Below, one piece after another: positions 1-12,179 of a DNA stretch of 64,000 bases. This stretch comes from Artocarpus heterophyllus (Eukaryota; Streptophyta; Magnoliopsida; Rosales; Moraceae), in the NCBI GenBank assembly GCA_025403435.1, contig CM046327.1:19048794-19112793 (forward strand), in the 5' to 3' direction. Numbering within the stretch: the first letter of the stretch is position 1; every line of letters starts with the position of its first letter. The notes beneath the pieces were generated by a model that saw only the letters and a list, made by a program, of their open reading frames with translations, had not been told where the DNA came from and searched no databases. A program made the translations under genes and the position numbers.

Positions 1-29
1 AGAGATTTCTAACCGGACTTGATGGATTT

Positions 30-1010
30 TAAGAATTTTACAATGTTTAAAAAAATTAATTTTGCTATGTAGAGGATGTAACTTAAACATAATTTATTTA
101 GAATGTGTTTAACAATGGAGTTAGAATAAAAAATTAGAACTAATTTACTATAACATATGATAGTTTTATACTGTAGCCTATTTTTATTTTACAGATGTGA
201 GAATTTTATAATGTCGCAATTGAAACTATATAGTTAGAACGACGTCATCAAATGTTCTCTTAAACAAGATATCAAATGTTCTCTTAAACAAGATCTCGTA
301 ACGTGGGCTGCATATATACACAACTACACGTATTTGATCTAGTATTTTATGCTAGGTATTATTTTTGAGAGGGGTATTTTACACGAGTCACTCAACATCA
401 CAACATATTTTATATTGTTGCGTCTTCTATGAGCATGTTTCGTAACAGCAGCAATCAGCTAACTTGGTAGATCAAATTGTTGTCTACTTTCAGAGACTTA
501 GAGTAGGTATTTCCTACAAGAACAAAGGTATTTGCATCAACATCCTGAAACCAAATAGTGGCAAATAAACAGAAGTATTTGCATCAAAATCCCTAAAATT
601 TGGAAAGGCCTCTATTGTATGCCTAAATTTTAAAATTTTTAAAAAGTAATTTTGCTATGTAGAGGGTGTAAACTGCAACATAATTTATTTAACGAGATGT
701 GGAAATGTGGGCTGCATACATACAGAACTACACGTGTATTTTGACCCAGTATTTTATATAGGTTTTCTTTATGAGAGGGGTATTTTATGCGAGTCACTGA
801 ACATAACAACGTGTTTTGTATTGCTGCTTATAATGCCTATGACCAAGTTTAGTAACGGCTGCAAGCACCTAACTGGGTAGGTTAAATTGTGGTCTACCTT
901 TAGAGACTGAGTAGGTATTTCCTACAAGAACCTTCTAACTAAATAGTCATAAATAAACAACGGTATTTGCACCCATACCCCCCTAAACTTTAAAAATGTC
1001 CCTATTTTAC
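30..1010. repeat. Diverged tandem duplication at window start
   Basis: Copy 1 (about 30-620) and copy 2 (about 624-1010) share ordered blocks. Both have 'TTTTGCTATGTAGAG', then 'CATAATTTATTTA', 'GTGGGCTGCATA', 'GAGAGGGGTATTTTA', 'CGAGTCACT' and 'GTAGGTATTTCCTACAAGAA'. Copy 1 is longer because it holds an extra block at about 104-255 that looks like a MITE. No open reading frame of note lies in either copy. The unit is unrecognised; it could be part of an older transposon. Confidence 0.7.
104..255. mobile_element. MITE-like insert (family 1 relative) inside duplicate copy 1
   Basis: The block is absent from the matching place in the second duplicate. Its ends are roughly inverted: the left reads 'TGTTTAACAATGGAGTTAGAA' shortened by a base or so, and the right ends in the complement of a similar string. 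It holds the words 'TGATAGTTTTATACTGTAG' and 'ATGTGAGAATTTTATAATG', which recur in the family-1 MITEs elsewhere in the window. The exact borders and target duplication are not clear. Confidence 0.45.
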
Positions 1011-1290
1011 CCCTTTGAACTTCAAAAGTTCTCACCCTACTATACTAAACTTTGAATTTCTCCCACTTTGCTCCCTTCATTTCATTTTTTGTCAAAACCA
1101 GACAGAAAAATAGCATGCGTGCTTACGTGTAGGGTCTATGAGGATAAAATCGTAATTGAATTTTAGGTTTTCTACACCTATGCACCATAAATTTTGGTGT
1201 TGTCCCCACTTTATCCCCTAAAAACTTTGGATTCCCCCTATTTTACTCCCTAAATTTTTTAAAATTCCCCCTTTCTACATTTTTCTTGTA
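960..1290. repeat. C-rich 'CCCCTAAACTTT' repeat, Mutator-like MITE remnant
   Basis: Short phrases of the form CCC-TAAACTTT-(A/G)AA-TTC-CCC recur several times on one strand. The left half of many plant Mutator-like (MULE) non-autonomous elements looks like this. A clear opposite terminal repeat is not seen here, so it is called a remnant. Related but better paired elements are at 5209-5415, 30405-30620 and 38406-39108. Confidence 0.4.
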
Positions 1291-1299
1291 TACTTTAAT

Positions 1300-2120
1300 A
1301 CGATTGATACTACTCCAAGATTTGAAAAGTGAATATTTCTATTGATATTTATGTAGAAATTTTCTAATTTGGAAACTACACTCATCTAGAAACGGGGGAA
1401 TATCACTTTTAAAATGTTGGTACTTGAACATACTATTTATTCATTGAAAGTACCTAATTTGTACATAAAAGTAATAGAGCAACTTTGTTCATGGGTAATG
1501 TTGGACTTACCTTACAGTTTTACCAAGTATTTTTACTTCATGCTAGTTTTTTTAGGAGTAAATTGATTTATGTCATACACCATAAAACTATTTGATTCAA
1601 CGTCACATAGCAGAATAAAAACTTAAGTAAAAAAATTAATAAAGCCTCATCTTCATATTCTTTTTCCTTCTCTCCTTCTCTTTTGCCGTTCTCTCTCCTC
1701 TAGCCACCCCTCGCCTCCTTCTCTTCTTCCTCTAACTGTTCACTCTAGAATAAAGACAACACTGCTAGATCTGTTGCGCCTCCACCTCCGTTCATGACCA
1801 CCAAACATTGTTGGACTATGTTTGACTCGGATCGTGCAACAACTAGCCATGGCTAAAGTTTGGGAGCCGTATGAAGAGCATGGACTAGCACCTAAGTGCT
1901 GCCGCAGACGAACCTGTGAGATTAGTCCTCCACGAACGTTCTCCATTTCTATCCCCCTTCCCTGATCAAAGCTGTTGTGGGATGTAGACGGAGTCTTACG
2001 AGGATTGTTGATGACGATCTTACTGTCATGGGGAGGGAAACCTTCTCATTTCATCGCATGATCTCTCCTCGTTGTAGTTGTGTTGAGGAGGTCAATCTTC
2101 TTTGTTATGGGAGGTATTTC
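1300..2120. other. Intergenic, no gene recognised
   Basis: AT-rich up to about 1640, then a TC-rich stretch (1650-1740) and a mixed-composition stretch to 2120. Short open frames exist, but none resembles a known protein or shows splice-consistent continuation. The higher GC of 1740-2100 might reflect a decayed transposon. Confidence 0.4.
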
Positions 2121-2145
2121 TTGTTGGAGTAATGCTATACATCTC

Positions 2146-2232
2146 GACCGGGCTGTAGCCCGGTCATCTCAGTGGGGTAGGTCCCACCAAGTGGGTCCTA
2201 GTGGGGCCCACCCCATTGAGAGGAGCCCGGTC
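2146..2232. repeat. GC-rich compound palindrome
   Basis: A perfect 9-bp inverted repeat (GACCGGGCT, GT loop, AGCCCGGTC) lies at 2146-2165. AGCCCGGTC recurs at 2224-2232. Between them are interleaved inverted words (AGGTCCCAC / GTGGGTCCT, and TGGGGTAGGTCCCAC against GTGGGGCCCACCCCA). The block stands out from the AT-rich flanks. It is probably the core of a small non-autonomous transposon; family unknown. Confidence 0.55.
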
Positions 2233-2365
2233 GGGAAAAAAAAGTTTTTCTTCTTGTTGATGCGACCACATGGAGGAGGCTGGGGTATATGTCTAGAATT
2301 TTTTTTTAATTTTTAATTTTTAATTTTTTTTATTTTGTTGTGTGATTTTTTTTTTCATTATTGAT

Positions 2366-2512
2366 AACCAGCCAGTAACTACAGCAATATCTGTAACGGA
2401 TACTAGATATCGATCGATAACTACAATAATATCTACGATGGATAATGTTCGAGAACTACGATAGTATCTACGATGGATACCGAATACTACATAGTATTCG
2501 CGGTGGATACCA
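2366..2512. repeat. Degenerate tandem repeat, about 35-42 bp unit
   Basis: Four diverged units share the word order 'AACTACRATARTATCT', 'ACGATGGATA' and then a short spacer (for example 2403-2443, 2444-2480, 2481-2512). A weakly similar phrase set lies at 20200-20270. No coding potential is evident. It is a minisatellite-like tract. Confidence 0.5.
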
Positions 2513-2529
2513 AGTTGTATTTGATATAT

Positions 2530-3640
2530 CAAATATGGAGTGATGACATGGTTGTTACATTTTTTGCAAATATTTTTTTTTTGGAGAATGAGGGATTCAG
2601 GCCATCAGCCATTAGGAATAAAAATAAATAGACCAAAATGTAATAGTGTTTAATAAATAATCCATTTAAGTTAACATGAAATTTATATTTGTATAAAATG
2701 ACATACAAAGAAACACGAAGCAGTAAAGAGGGAACAAAAAACAAAAATCGGAAAGAAGAAGAAGAAGAAGAAGAAGTAGAAAATGGCAGTAAAATTAAAA
2801 ATTCAAGTATTAAAAAGAACACGTTGTTCCATAAAATGCTACCTACTTAAATATTTTTAAAACCTTATTATCTACTTATATTAAGAATTGAAACTATGTT
2901 ATTTGGTGCAATTTTCTTTCTTTCTTTTTTTACATAAATCAATCTAAACTTTTATTTTTAGAAATTTTCATAAATACCATATTTTAATATTCACTTTTTA
3001 TAAGTGTCACATGCGTTCATTTATGGCATAACTTAATATGTAATATGAATAATAGTATGACATAAACTTTTTTAAATGTGACATATATGTGTATAACTTT
3101 TAAAGGTGCACATAACATGTACTTTCTCTTTTTCTTATGACATTTATGTAAAGGGCCATAAGGAGGCCCATGACCCTCATCAAGCGCCTGCAGTCCAGCC
3201 CAATTACATTCATATAAAAATTTAGAAGCTCCAATGGGACATTGAAAATTGAGGGTTGACAATTAGAAAGTTTGAACTTTAAAATAATAAATTCATTAGG
3301 CGTTTGGTTTTGGACACCTAAGTTTATCTCCTACAACATCCCAAGTTTTTCAGGCAACAATACGTCACACTGATCCAATTTCTAGTCCATTTTCTTGCAA
3401 ACTCAATGTGGGATCATTTCTTATAGCAGAAGGCAAACCCCAAAATTCTATTACACGTTGAGAAAATTGAACCATTGTTGATGAACCACCCACATGAAAA
3501 CCCTTCAACAACTTATGAGTTTTTTTTTTCATTTTTTTTTTTTTGCCATTTTCAAATGGGGTCAAACCAAATGCAGCTGAATATAAACAAAGTTACAAGT
3601 TTCCCCAAAAGATACTCATTCATTCCCTAGTCTTGCTAGA
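2530..3640. other. Intergenic, upstream of the GDSL gene
   Basis: AT-rich sequence with a GAA microsatellite (2757-2777) and T/A runs. Short minus-strand open frames at 3017-3262 and 3365-3565 have no recognisable domain and are judged chance. The last 200 bases would hold the GDSL promoter. Confidence 0.5.
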
Positions 3641-3659
3641 ACAAGAAATTACGTACTCA

Positions 3660-3667
3660 TATATAAA
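3660..3667 (+). promoter_or_regulatory. TATA box of the GDSL gene
   Basis: TATATAAA lies 76 bp upstream of the GDSL start codon. This leaves room for a transcription start near 3690 and a leader of about 50 bases, which is typical for plant genes. Positional inference only. Confidence 0.55.
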
Positions 3668-3742
3668 CCCAATAGGCTAAACTTCAAGCTGTAATTCTTC
3701 TAGTGATTTGTAATTTTTCTCTCCATTTCTTGCCAAGAAATC

Positions 3743-4083
3743 ATGGGCATTAAATCTTGTACTCTTTTGCCTTGTGTTGTTTTGTTCATTAGCTTGAGCC
3801 TTTTGGCACGGGCTGCTGATGAGAAAGGATTAGGAGCTTCATTTATATTCGGAGATTCTCTAGTTGATGCCGGAAATAATAACTATTTGCCAACTTTGTC
3901 TAAGGCAAATATACGTCCAAATGGGATGGATTTCAAAGCTTCTGGAGGAAATCCCACTGGTCGATATACAAATGGAAGAACCATTGGTGACATAGTTGGT
4001 AAGTAGTGTAAACAATAATGTTTCTCTCTCACTTAATCTTGTTCATCATTATATATGTTTCTTTCTACTAAACTTGGGATACT

Positions 4084-4126
<43 letters not shown>

Positions 4127-6442
4127 ACTCTATGGATAGAAAACAATACTTTTCTTAATAGGAGAATATAGTAAAAAAAAACTACTGCAATGGCAGTCTA
4201 TCGATTTTACATGCTTTTTCAGTTTTATTTAATTTTGACAGGCTCTGACATTTACGGCACTAGAATTTACCTTATCATAAAAGCTCCATCCTTTTTTGCT
4301 CATGATGACAGCTCTATTATTAATATGGATGCCATTTTCAATGTTATTATGGATGTAGGATGGTTAAAAAATTGTATCTGATAGGTTTTTTTTTTTTTCT
4401 TCATGCCTTATCACATGATTCTCTTTTTACTTGATTTGAAAAACACTTGTAACTTATGCCTTTTTTGGTTTTTTATTTTTTATTTTTTAGGGGAAGAATT
4501 GGGACTAACACACTATGCTGTCCCATTTCTGGCACCAAACTCAACAGGAAAAGCAATATTATATGGAGTGAATTATGCATCAGGTGGTGGAGGGATTTTG
4601 AATGCCACAGGAAGAATTTTTGTGAGTGTACTCAAAAAAATGTCATGCTTTTTTTTTTTTTTTTTCTCTCTTAGTTTTTCACTTCTCTATGGAGAATTCT
4701 TTATCATTTATTTGTTTGTTTATTCATTTTTGGTGAGCTTTGCTTAGAATTATGATGAAATATGCAGGTTAATAGGCTAGGAATGGATATTCAGATTGAT
4801 TATTTCAACATTACAAGGAAACAGTTTGATAAGCTATTGGGTCCATCAAAGGCAAAAGAGTACATCATGAAGAAATCCATTTTCTCTGTCACCATTGGAT
4901 CAAATGATTTCTTGAACAATTACTTACTCCCAGTCCTCTCAATTGGAGCAAGAATTTCAGAGAGCCCAGATGCTTTTATTGACGATATGATCAAACACTT
5001 CAGAATTCAGCTTACTGTACGTTCATTAAACCCAATTTTATTAGGATACAGTCACAAACCATCAGATTACATCTGAATTATATGTGCCCAAAAAAAAAAG
5101 AATTTTATGAAATTTGATAAAAACCAATTGTTAGGAATGTGTTAGAATTTTTTTCACACCCCACCATAGGATATAGGATTTATCTTCACATGCACCCTCT
5201 TAACTAAAAGGTCATTCCCAGTTTGTTTTTTGAACTTTAAAATTGTCCATTTTGTCTCTTAAATTTTGAATCGGTTGGTATGATCTAAATTTGTTTGTTT
5301 AAAATATAGATTATAACAGAATAGGTCAAGTGATGACTAATTCAAATTTCAGGAGATAAAACAAAAATTTTAAAGTTAAAAGGATAAAGTGAGAATTTGC
5401 CTAAACTTTAAAGGCCACAGAAGTAAATAATCCTAGAATATATATATATACATATACACATATACGTACATGCATATATATACACACACATATGAATATT
5501 TTGCCATAGTTTTTATTGACAATGATTGCAATGGTGTAATTGGTGAGCACAGAGACTTTACCAATTGGATGCTCGGAAGTTTGTGATTTCAAACGTTGGG
5601 CCAATAGGTTGCATTCCTTACCAAAAGACCATAAATCAATTAAACCAAGATCAGTGTGCGGATTTACCTAATAAGTTGGCTGTTCAGTACAATGGGAGGC
5701 TTAAAGATTTGCTTGCTGAACTGACTGATAACCTCCCAGGATCAACATTTGTTGTTGCAAATGTGTATGAACTAGTTAGTGAACTCATCACAAACTATGA
5801 CAAACATGGTGAGCGCAATTACTCTGTTATTCCAAATTGATTCGAGTTTATTTAAGTTTGTAAATATTGAATAGGTGTCTTAATCTTGATTGATTGGAGC
5901 CTGCCGTCCATCATAACGATCTAGTTAAAAAATCCAAATAAATACTCCTAATTTCCACTATTAAAATCCAATACATATTTAATCCCTTATATGTTTTGTT
6001 AGAATTTCTTAATAAGACTGGTTTATGATCGGGATTATGTTTTCTCAAGAACGATGATCCATGGAAAAAAAAGAAAAAAAAGAAAAAAGAATTCACAGTC
6101 AAGTACTATTTCTCAAAAGGGTGCCTAAAATTATGAATGAATAGCGGATTGTGATTTTACATGAGAATTGTTAGTGGGATTGGTAAATCATAATTGAGAT
6201 GTAACAAATTTTATGCAGGATTTTCAACAGCTACTAGAGCTTGCTGTGGAAATGGCGGGCAATTCGCGGGGATAATTCCATGTGGACCAACTTCGAGTTT
6301 GTGCTCTGATCGATCTGCGCATGTTTTCTGGGACCCCTACCATCCCAGTGAGGCTGCTAACCTTGTGCTTGCCAAGAAGTTGATCGACGGAGACACAAGA
6401 TACATTTCTCCAATCAACCTCAGACAACTTCGCAATCTCTAG
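3743..6442 (+). CDS. GDSL esterase/lipase (GELP), five exons
   Basis: Secreted serine hydrolase of the plant GDSL/SGNH family, acting on ester or acyl lipid substrates outside the cell; the substrate cannot be predicted. Exons are 3743-3998, 4491-4621, 4768-5016, 5553-5808 and 6219-6442. All borders are GT-AG and all phases agree, giving 371 residues, the normal family length. Residues 1-24 form a signal peptide. Block I reads FIFGDSLVDAGNN with nucleophile Ser39. Block II is NYASGGGG (about 113-120). Block III is IGSNDF with Asn175. Block V is WDPYHPSEAAN with Asp336 and His339. The five-exon layout is the common plant GELP structure. Intron 1 holds a TA microsatellite and intron 3 a MITE. 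No disabling change was seen. The start is the first in-frame ATG and precedes the signal peptide. Confidence 0.93.
4088..4120. repeat. (TA)n microsatellite in GDSL intron 1
   Basis: An uninterrupted TA run of about 16 units lies within the first intron. Likely length-polymorphic. Confidence 0.85.
5209..5415. mobile_element. Mutator-like MITE in GDSL intron 3
   Basis: The two ends are inverted copies over roughly 50-60 bp. The left reads 'TTTTTTGAACTTTAAAATTG' then 'TCCATTTTGTCTC'. The right, on the other strand, reads 'CTCACTTTATCCTTTTAACT' then 'TTAAAATTTTTGTTTTATCTC'. Long terminal repeats on a 0.2-kb body fit a MULE-type non-autonomous element. The exact ends and target duplication were not resolved. 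It sits in an intron and does not touch the splice sites. Confidence 0.6.
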
Positions 6443-8850
6443 TTGTATTCCTGTGGGATTTTGCATCACATACTGATCAAAATTTGCTTGTTTAGTCATA
6501 TGATATTTGTTATTATCACAACTCCAAACTCCAATTTTTTTTCCTTTTTTTTTACTTGAAAAAATGTGTCTTTTGTTCTTTATTTTTCATGTTGTGAAAC
6601 AGTATACATTCTAAGTGGAAGTTGTGGAGGTCCTTTTCTACAGTATTTATTGATATTTGTAGTCTACAGTTATTAATTTTTTTTTTTTTTATATAAGCAA
6701 AAGCTACAAGTTTAGAATTAGGTTGGAACTTGAAAAGGTTGTTGAACAACTGGTCTTAATTAAGGCAATAAGTGGTATATGAACAATATTCTCCAACCAA
6801 ATTTCTTGGCGTACAAGCCTTCTCTTTTTGGTACATGAAAAGAGAAGTTTCAAAGACAGAAGTTTCCAACACTACTAAATATTGAATGAAGTTGAATCAA
6901 AATTGAAACTCAAGAATATATATATATATAATTTGCTCTGCTAGTGGTAATTCATAGATGGGCAAAACAACAGAACAAAAGGACTCGGAGCTTGTACCAT
7001 TTTGTCTTCCAAGCTCCAACTGAGAAAACAAAACATGTTATGCTATGTCAAATATAGTCCAAACTCCAAACATGTTTTCTTTGTTTCCCTCTATGTTCAT
7101 GTTTCGCCCGTGCCAAGTCATTTTCCAACGTGAAAATGCCCAAAAATGGCTTACACACATTACATGCAAAGTGTTTTATTATTATTATTATATTATGAGA
7201 GATTTAAGTAAATATCAGGTTTTTAAAAAGATTCATAGTAAATAGCGATGAATAGAAAACTTACTCGACAAATTATCCATTTACTTGTAATAAATAGATT
7301 TTTTTACTAAGTAAATTTCTAGTCACTTGATAAATTTGTTATATACTATAAATACTTTTAGGACTTACTATTTAGTTTGAAATTAGTTTTGTAAAAGTGT
7401 TGTTTACTAATATTAATATTTAATTCCCGGGCCCAACAACAACCAAGCTAAGCTTTTGTGATTTGAACAAGATCTTACCACAAAAGTGAAAAGCAAATGA
7501 AAACATGTTTACACTAAAACCATGATTAGTGACACCCAATTAGAGATTAATAAACATTTTAATTGTGATGGATTATTGGGATATTGAAAATCATGTAGCC
7601 AAAAAAAAAATGGCAATAAATTCGTGTGAAAGAGAATCATGGGAAGGCAGAAAAGGCCAAAGGAGTAGAGAGAGAGTTTTGAAAATGTGGTAGTAGGGTA
7701 AGTAGAAGGGAAAAAGGACTGATAGCCAGTGATTATGGGAGACCGAATGAGCAATGAAGTACTGGCCTGAGGGATAGGATAGAGGTGTTTTTTTTTTTTG
7801 TTTTTGGGGGAAAATTGTGGGAAAAAAAAAAAACTTACTTCTATCTTTTTGTTTTGGAAAATTGTATGAAAAAATGCTTTATTGTTAAGCGCATTTTTAG
7901 TTGAAAAATTAGATCATAATTCAAAAAATATAATAATTTATTAAATAAAAATATTACTCTTAAAAAAGAATTCATCGAAAAATTAGTTTTATGCATCCTA
8001 CTATTTTTTTTCAAACTTATTGAAGTAGTAAAATATACTTTAATGGTAATTTATCATGTCCTATAACTCATTACAATCGCATCAAAATAAAAATAATGTG
8101 TATAATTAACAAACCTTTACGGTTCAGAAAAGTATTATATTTTTTAGATTCTTATCATAAGGTTGGAAAAGAAAAAAAAAACTTACCTTGATATTTGTTT
8201 TGAACCATCGTATTAGTATTAAATTCTAATAATTTTGTGATTTTGTTTCTGTTTGAAACTTCAGTTGTAACTAAAGTTTTAAATTTAAGAGTTATGTGGA
8301 GATTTTATATTGTAGCAATTTTTTTTTTAATTTTTTATTATAATTATTAAAAGTTTTATACTTTTTACCATTGTAATTTATGCATTGAAACTAAAATTTC
8401 AAATACTTCATTTATGATTTTAATCCAATGCAACGTGGAGGAACATGCATTACTATTTTTTACTCTCTATCAAAATTATAAAAAGAAAAAAAGAAAAAAA
8501 AATTCGAGCTAAGAAGTGAGTAGTGAGAACAGGTATTGATGACAGCGACGTTTGATTCACTTTGCCGGAGGCATTTGACGGCCATTCAGCCCACGCGTGC
8601 CTTGATCTGCAGCCCCTTCCTCACCGACAACAGCCCTTTCCTTACTGACAATTTTCTTACTGTTTTTTGACCAACTTATGTTTCCCATGACATTATATAT
8701 ATATATGTACATGCATCACCACCTAAATGATAATCGTTACAAGTAGTTTTTGATGCAGATGGACAGTAATTATTGAGGATTATTTACTCAAATAACCCCT
8801 AAAGTATAATTTATGAATTCGTTTAGGAAAGACATTGAAATAATGAGTTT
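6443..8850. other. Intergenic, nothing coding recognised
   Basis: Contains the GDSL 3' untranslated region at the left, then AT-rich sequence with many A or T runs. Minus-strand frame 7509-7754 and plus-strand frame 7045-7245 show no domain. A less AT-rich patch at 8520-8680 has no identifiable content. Confidence 0.5.
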
Positions 8851-8859
8851 AATTTGTCA

Positions 8860-9225
8860 TAATGTAAAATTTTCAAATGTTATACTGAAAAGTAAAAATT
8901 TACTATAGTGTAAAGTTCTTATATACTATAGTATTTAAGTTCTAACTTCAAGTTCTAATAAATTTTTCAAACGAAGGGTATGTCGTCTTAATTTGATTCC
9001 TAATGTTCAGTTGTATATGTCTAGCTATCATTAAGTTACTGATGTTTGAAAAACTTGGTTAAAACTAATGGTTTAAACTCACGATATAAAGTTTTCATAT
9101 GTTACAGTATAAACCAAAAGTAAGCTACGAGACAAAGGTCTCACATGCTGTGAGGTTTTGAACCAAAATCGTGCAAATCAATAGTTTGAATCAATGTTAC
9201 AAAATACTCTATAAAATATACAGTT
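8860..9225. mobile_element. Two decayed family-1 MITE copies
   Basis: Stretches 8866-8990 and 9045-9225 carry the family-1 word set: an opening like 'TGTTTGAAAAACTTGGTTAAA', then 'ATAAAGTTTTCATATGTTACAG' style cores and mirrored 'CTACGAGACAAAGGTCTCACATG'. Terminal repeats are eroded. Compare the clean copies at 23724-23882 and 51428-51598. Confidence 0.45.
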
Positions 9226-9229
9226 TTGA

Positions 9230-10640
9230 TCTATTTTGTTATTAAATTGTCTGTTTTAAGATAAAATGTAACAAAAAATCGCTCGTAAAGATTTTAAAAG
9301 GGATAAAATGGACTTAGAACATAAACAAATATAGAAAAACCTATATTCCCTAATAAAATAACCTATATTTAAAATAAAGACACAAAATAAATTTGGACTG
9401 GATGACACATGCACTCTAGTTTTTTTTTATTTTTTTATTTTTTTTGTTTTAGATCTATGTTTTGCTTTTTATACATGTATATATTTTCAAATTTGCTTGT
9501 CTTCCTGTGTTAGACATTATACTAACAGAGGGGCCAAAAATGTACTTTTTAAAAACCAAGCTAGACTTCTAAACGTTATGGCCAGATTAAGACGGCGCAT
9601 TCTTTAGAGGCTTTTGTGTAAATAACCCTTATACGAAACAACAGGTTTTTTTTTTTTTTTTTTTGGGAGGGGGGGTGAAAAAATGGTGACTATAACAGCT
9701 GCTTCATTGCCCCCAGCCAGTAAAATTTTCTGTGCTTGCTTAAGCCAATGGGCATGTTTGGATCATGATGAACAATGGCTTTTATGAAAACATCTAATAG
9801 GGAATTGATTGAAATTCTACTTTTTTTCTGCTTTAGTTAATGTTTCTAACTTTAGACCATCTAACTTCTAAGGATAGGAAAAATTGGACTTTAGCGGCTG
9901 AAATTTCCCTACTATGTATGACTAAAAACTTGTTAAAATATCCCATAACAAATTTCAAGACTAAATAAGCCCTTTTTTTTAAAAAAAATGATTAGAGATA
10001 TTCTTATTAATACTTTCACGTGATTCATAGGGAAAAAAAAATCATATTCACAGAATGTGCATTTTATTATGGCCAGTGATTTTGCTTGATGGTTAAACCC
10101 TAACAAAAGCTACCTGATTGGGATTGAAAAAAGGTTCTTTAGAAAGTGAGTGTCCTTCTCTTGTTGCTACCTGAAAATAGGAAAAAATATATAAAAAGAC
10201 CTTTTTTAATAAAGAAAGAAGATTTGAGCCCCACTTCTAATATTTCTAATTCTATCCCAAAGAAAGACTAGAAAAAAAAAAAAAAAAACACGCTTAAAAT
10301 TATGGTTGTTTGTTTGGGTATTTTTCTACTACAAGTTATGAGATCTAGTTAAAATTAGTATTTTTTCTATATATTTAGACTTAAAATTAGATAGATATCA
10401 ACCGGTTATTTTTTAAATAATTACCTAAAATTACCTTTTGTCCACCGGAAATCAATGAACTTAAATAATTAAGCCACTGTCATTAACGACACTAATAATT
10501 ATTAGAAGAAAAGAAAAGAAAAGTAATTAATTAAATAAAATATAGGCATGTTAAACATGCTAGACCACAAAATTTGTCCACTTCCCAATTCTTTGCATAA
10601 TTGAGGGGGTAAGGTTGGGTTGGATAGGCCCATCAAAACC
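9230..10640. other. Intergenic, nothing recognised
   Basis: AT-rich with homopolymer runs (for example poly-T at 9646-9664 and poly-A near 10273). No gene, RNA or clear repeat was identified. Confidence 0.5.
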
Positions 10641-11090
10641 CAATCAATCAATCAACGTCGTTGAATGATCCTAATGCATCAAGTTGGTTAGGTGGATGAT
10701 AGCTTATTTGTTTGAGTCTTTTAAGGAGATGAGATCGGACGGTGAGGACGGGGAGGGGGAAGGGAGAGTGTAGTGTGGGACCGAGACCAGAGGATAATTT
10801 CGTGTTGGGGAAACAGAACAGCGAGCCGATAAATCCGGTGAGAGATGGGGAGTACGGAGGGAGAGAATCTGATGCGGACATGACGCGTCCGAAATCAGAG
10901 GAGAGACCCAATTATTGCTCCCCACGCTGCCCGACACTATGATTCTGTCGGCATTGTCCCACCCACCCTTTTCCCTTTCCCACACTCCTATCGGTCCCTT
11001 TCAATCTCTTCCGATCTTCTCTTCTCCCCCCCTTCTTTGACGCCAATTTTGCCCCCTTTGTTCCTTCAATTTCCCCCCTACCTTATCTTT
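10640..11090. other. GC-richer island of unknown content
   Basis: Purine-rich from 10735 to 10915, then pyrimidine-rich from 10955 to 11090, with many CpG. Three overlapping open frames of 66-93 residues lie here on both strands, none with a recognisable domain. This would suit a promoter/leader of a lost gene or part of an old retroelement. Confidence 0.35.
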
Positions 11091-11283
11091 CAATATGGTA
11101 ATCTAAATTGTAGAGTATAATAATAGTATCTTGTTTGATTAGGAAAGTGGTTTTAACTAAAAAAAATTAAGTTTAAAATTTGTAACAAGTAAAAATATTA
11201 TATGATATGTGATTTAAATTGAATAGTTTAAACAAATGTGATAAATAGAACGTCAATTTTAATTGTTAAATAATTTATTAAGG

Positions 11284-11640
11284 AGGTGTTTGGTTCGTGA
11301 GTTCATGTGTTTTGCTCAAATCATTGCTTGAAATATGCATCGATTGAGGTGATTTTGAACTCTAATATGATGTTTAAGGTTTGAGCCTATCAAAAGCTAG
11401 TTTTGGAGAACTTATATCCCTTCCATCATATGGTTTTGAATCTATTTTATTTCTTGCTTCATCACAATTCTCAGATTATACGAGCATTCATTTCATAATG
11501 TGGTGATTTATTTCATGTCTAGACTTGTACACTTTTACACGTCACTTCAATTGTAGTTTAAACTACAAAAGTTTCAAACTATCGGTTTAAATCACACTAT
11601 TAAATCACGTCAATTAGAACCATGAACCAATCAGACCATA
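11284..11640. mobile_element. Probable MITE with 'GTTTGGTTCRTG' ends
   Basis: The left end reads 'GGTGTTTGGTTCGTGAGTTC'. The right end, on the other strand, reads 'GGTCTGATTGGTTCATGGTT'. The body contains mirrored TTTAAACTACAAAAGTTT-like words. No convincing target duplication was found. Confidence 0.4.
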
Positions 11641-11954
11641 TTTTTTTAAAAATTATTTTTTATGGTTTAGATTTGTGTGCTATTAATATTTTTTTATCAG
11701 ATTGGAATATGTGATTTCTCTATTTTCATTCAATGAAAAGACATAAAAAGAATGTGGGTAGGAAGAAGTCTAAAAGGGTGACATTTTGTTTAGATATTTC
11801 TTTTTAATATAAGTTGGTAATAAACAATATAATAAGAATATAATCTTAATGCCCATGCCCTTGTTCTATGGCCCGCCAAGACGGCTGGCGATAAAGGAAT
11901 AATCTACAAGATCAGTTTATATTTTCCTAGGTGGTTTTCTAATTTAAATACAAT

Positions 11955-12110
11955 ATACATTAGTTTAAAGTATTGTATATATTGAGAGCTTTATAATGCA
12001 GCTGTTTTTTATTTTGTATTGTAGCTACTAAAAACGTTACATTATATACGGTTTGAACTAAAGAGTTTGAACCATTGTACCGATAGAAGGTATATATCAA
12101 ATCTAAACTT
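11955..12110. mobile_element. Decayed family-1 MITE
   Basis: Contains 'GAGAGCTTTATAATGCAG', 'TATTGTAGCTACTAAAAACG' and a 3' 'GGTTTGAACTAAAGAGTTTG', matching the family-1 internal order. Ends are degraded. Confidence 0.4.
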
Positions 12111-12179
12111 TGATAAAAAGGATTTGTGTAAATACCCAAAACGTAATTTTTATAAAAGATGAACAAACAAGAAAAAAGC

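Noticed and set aside
3017..3565. Two minus-strand frames upstream of the GDSL gene
   Set aside because: One ends in low-complexity hydrophobic residues and the other has a poly-lysine run; neither matches a family.
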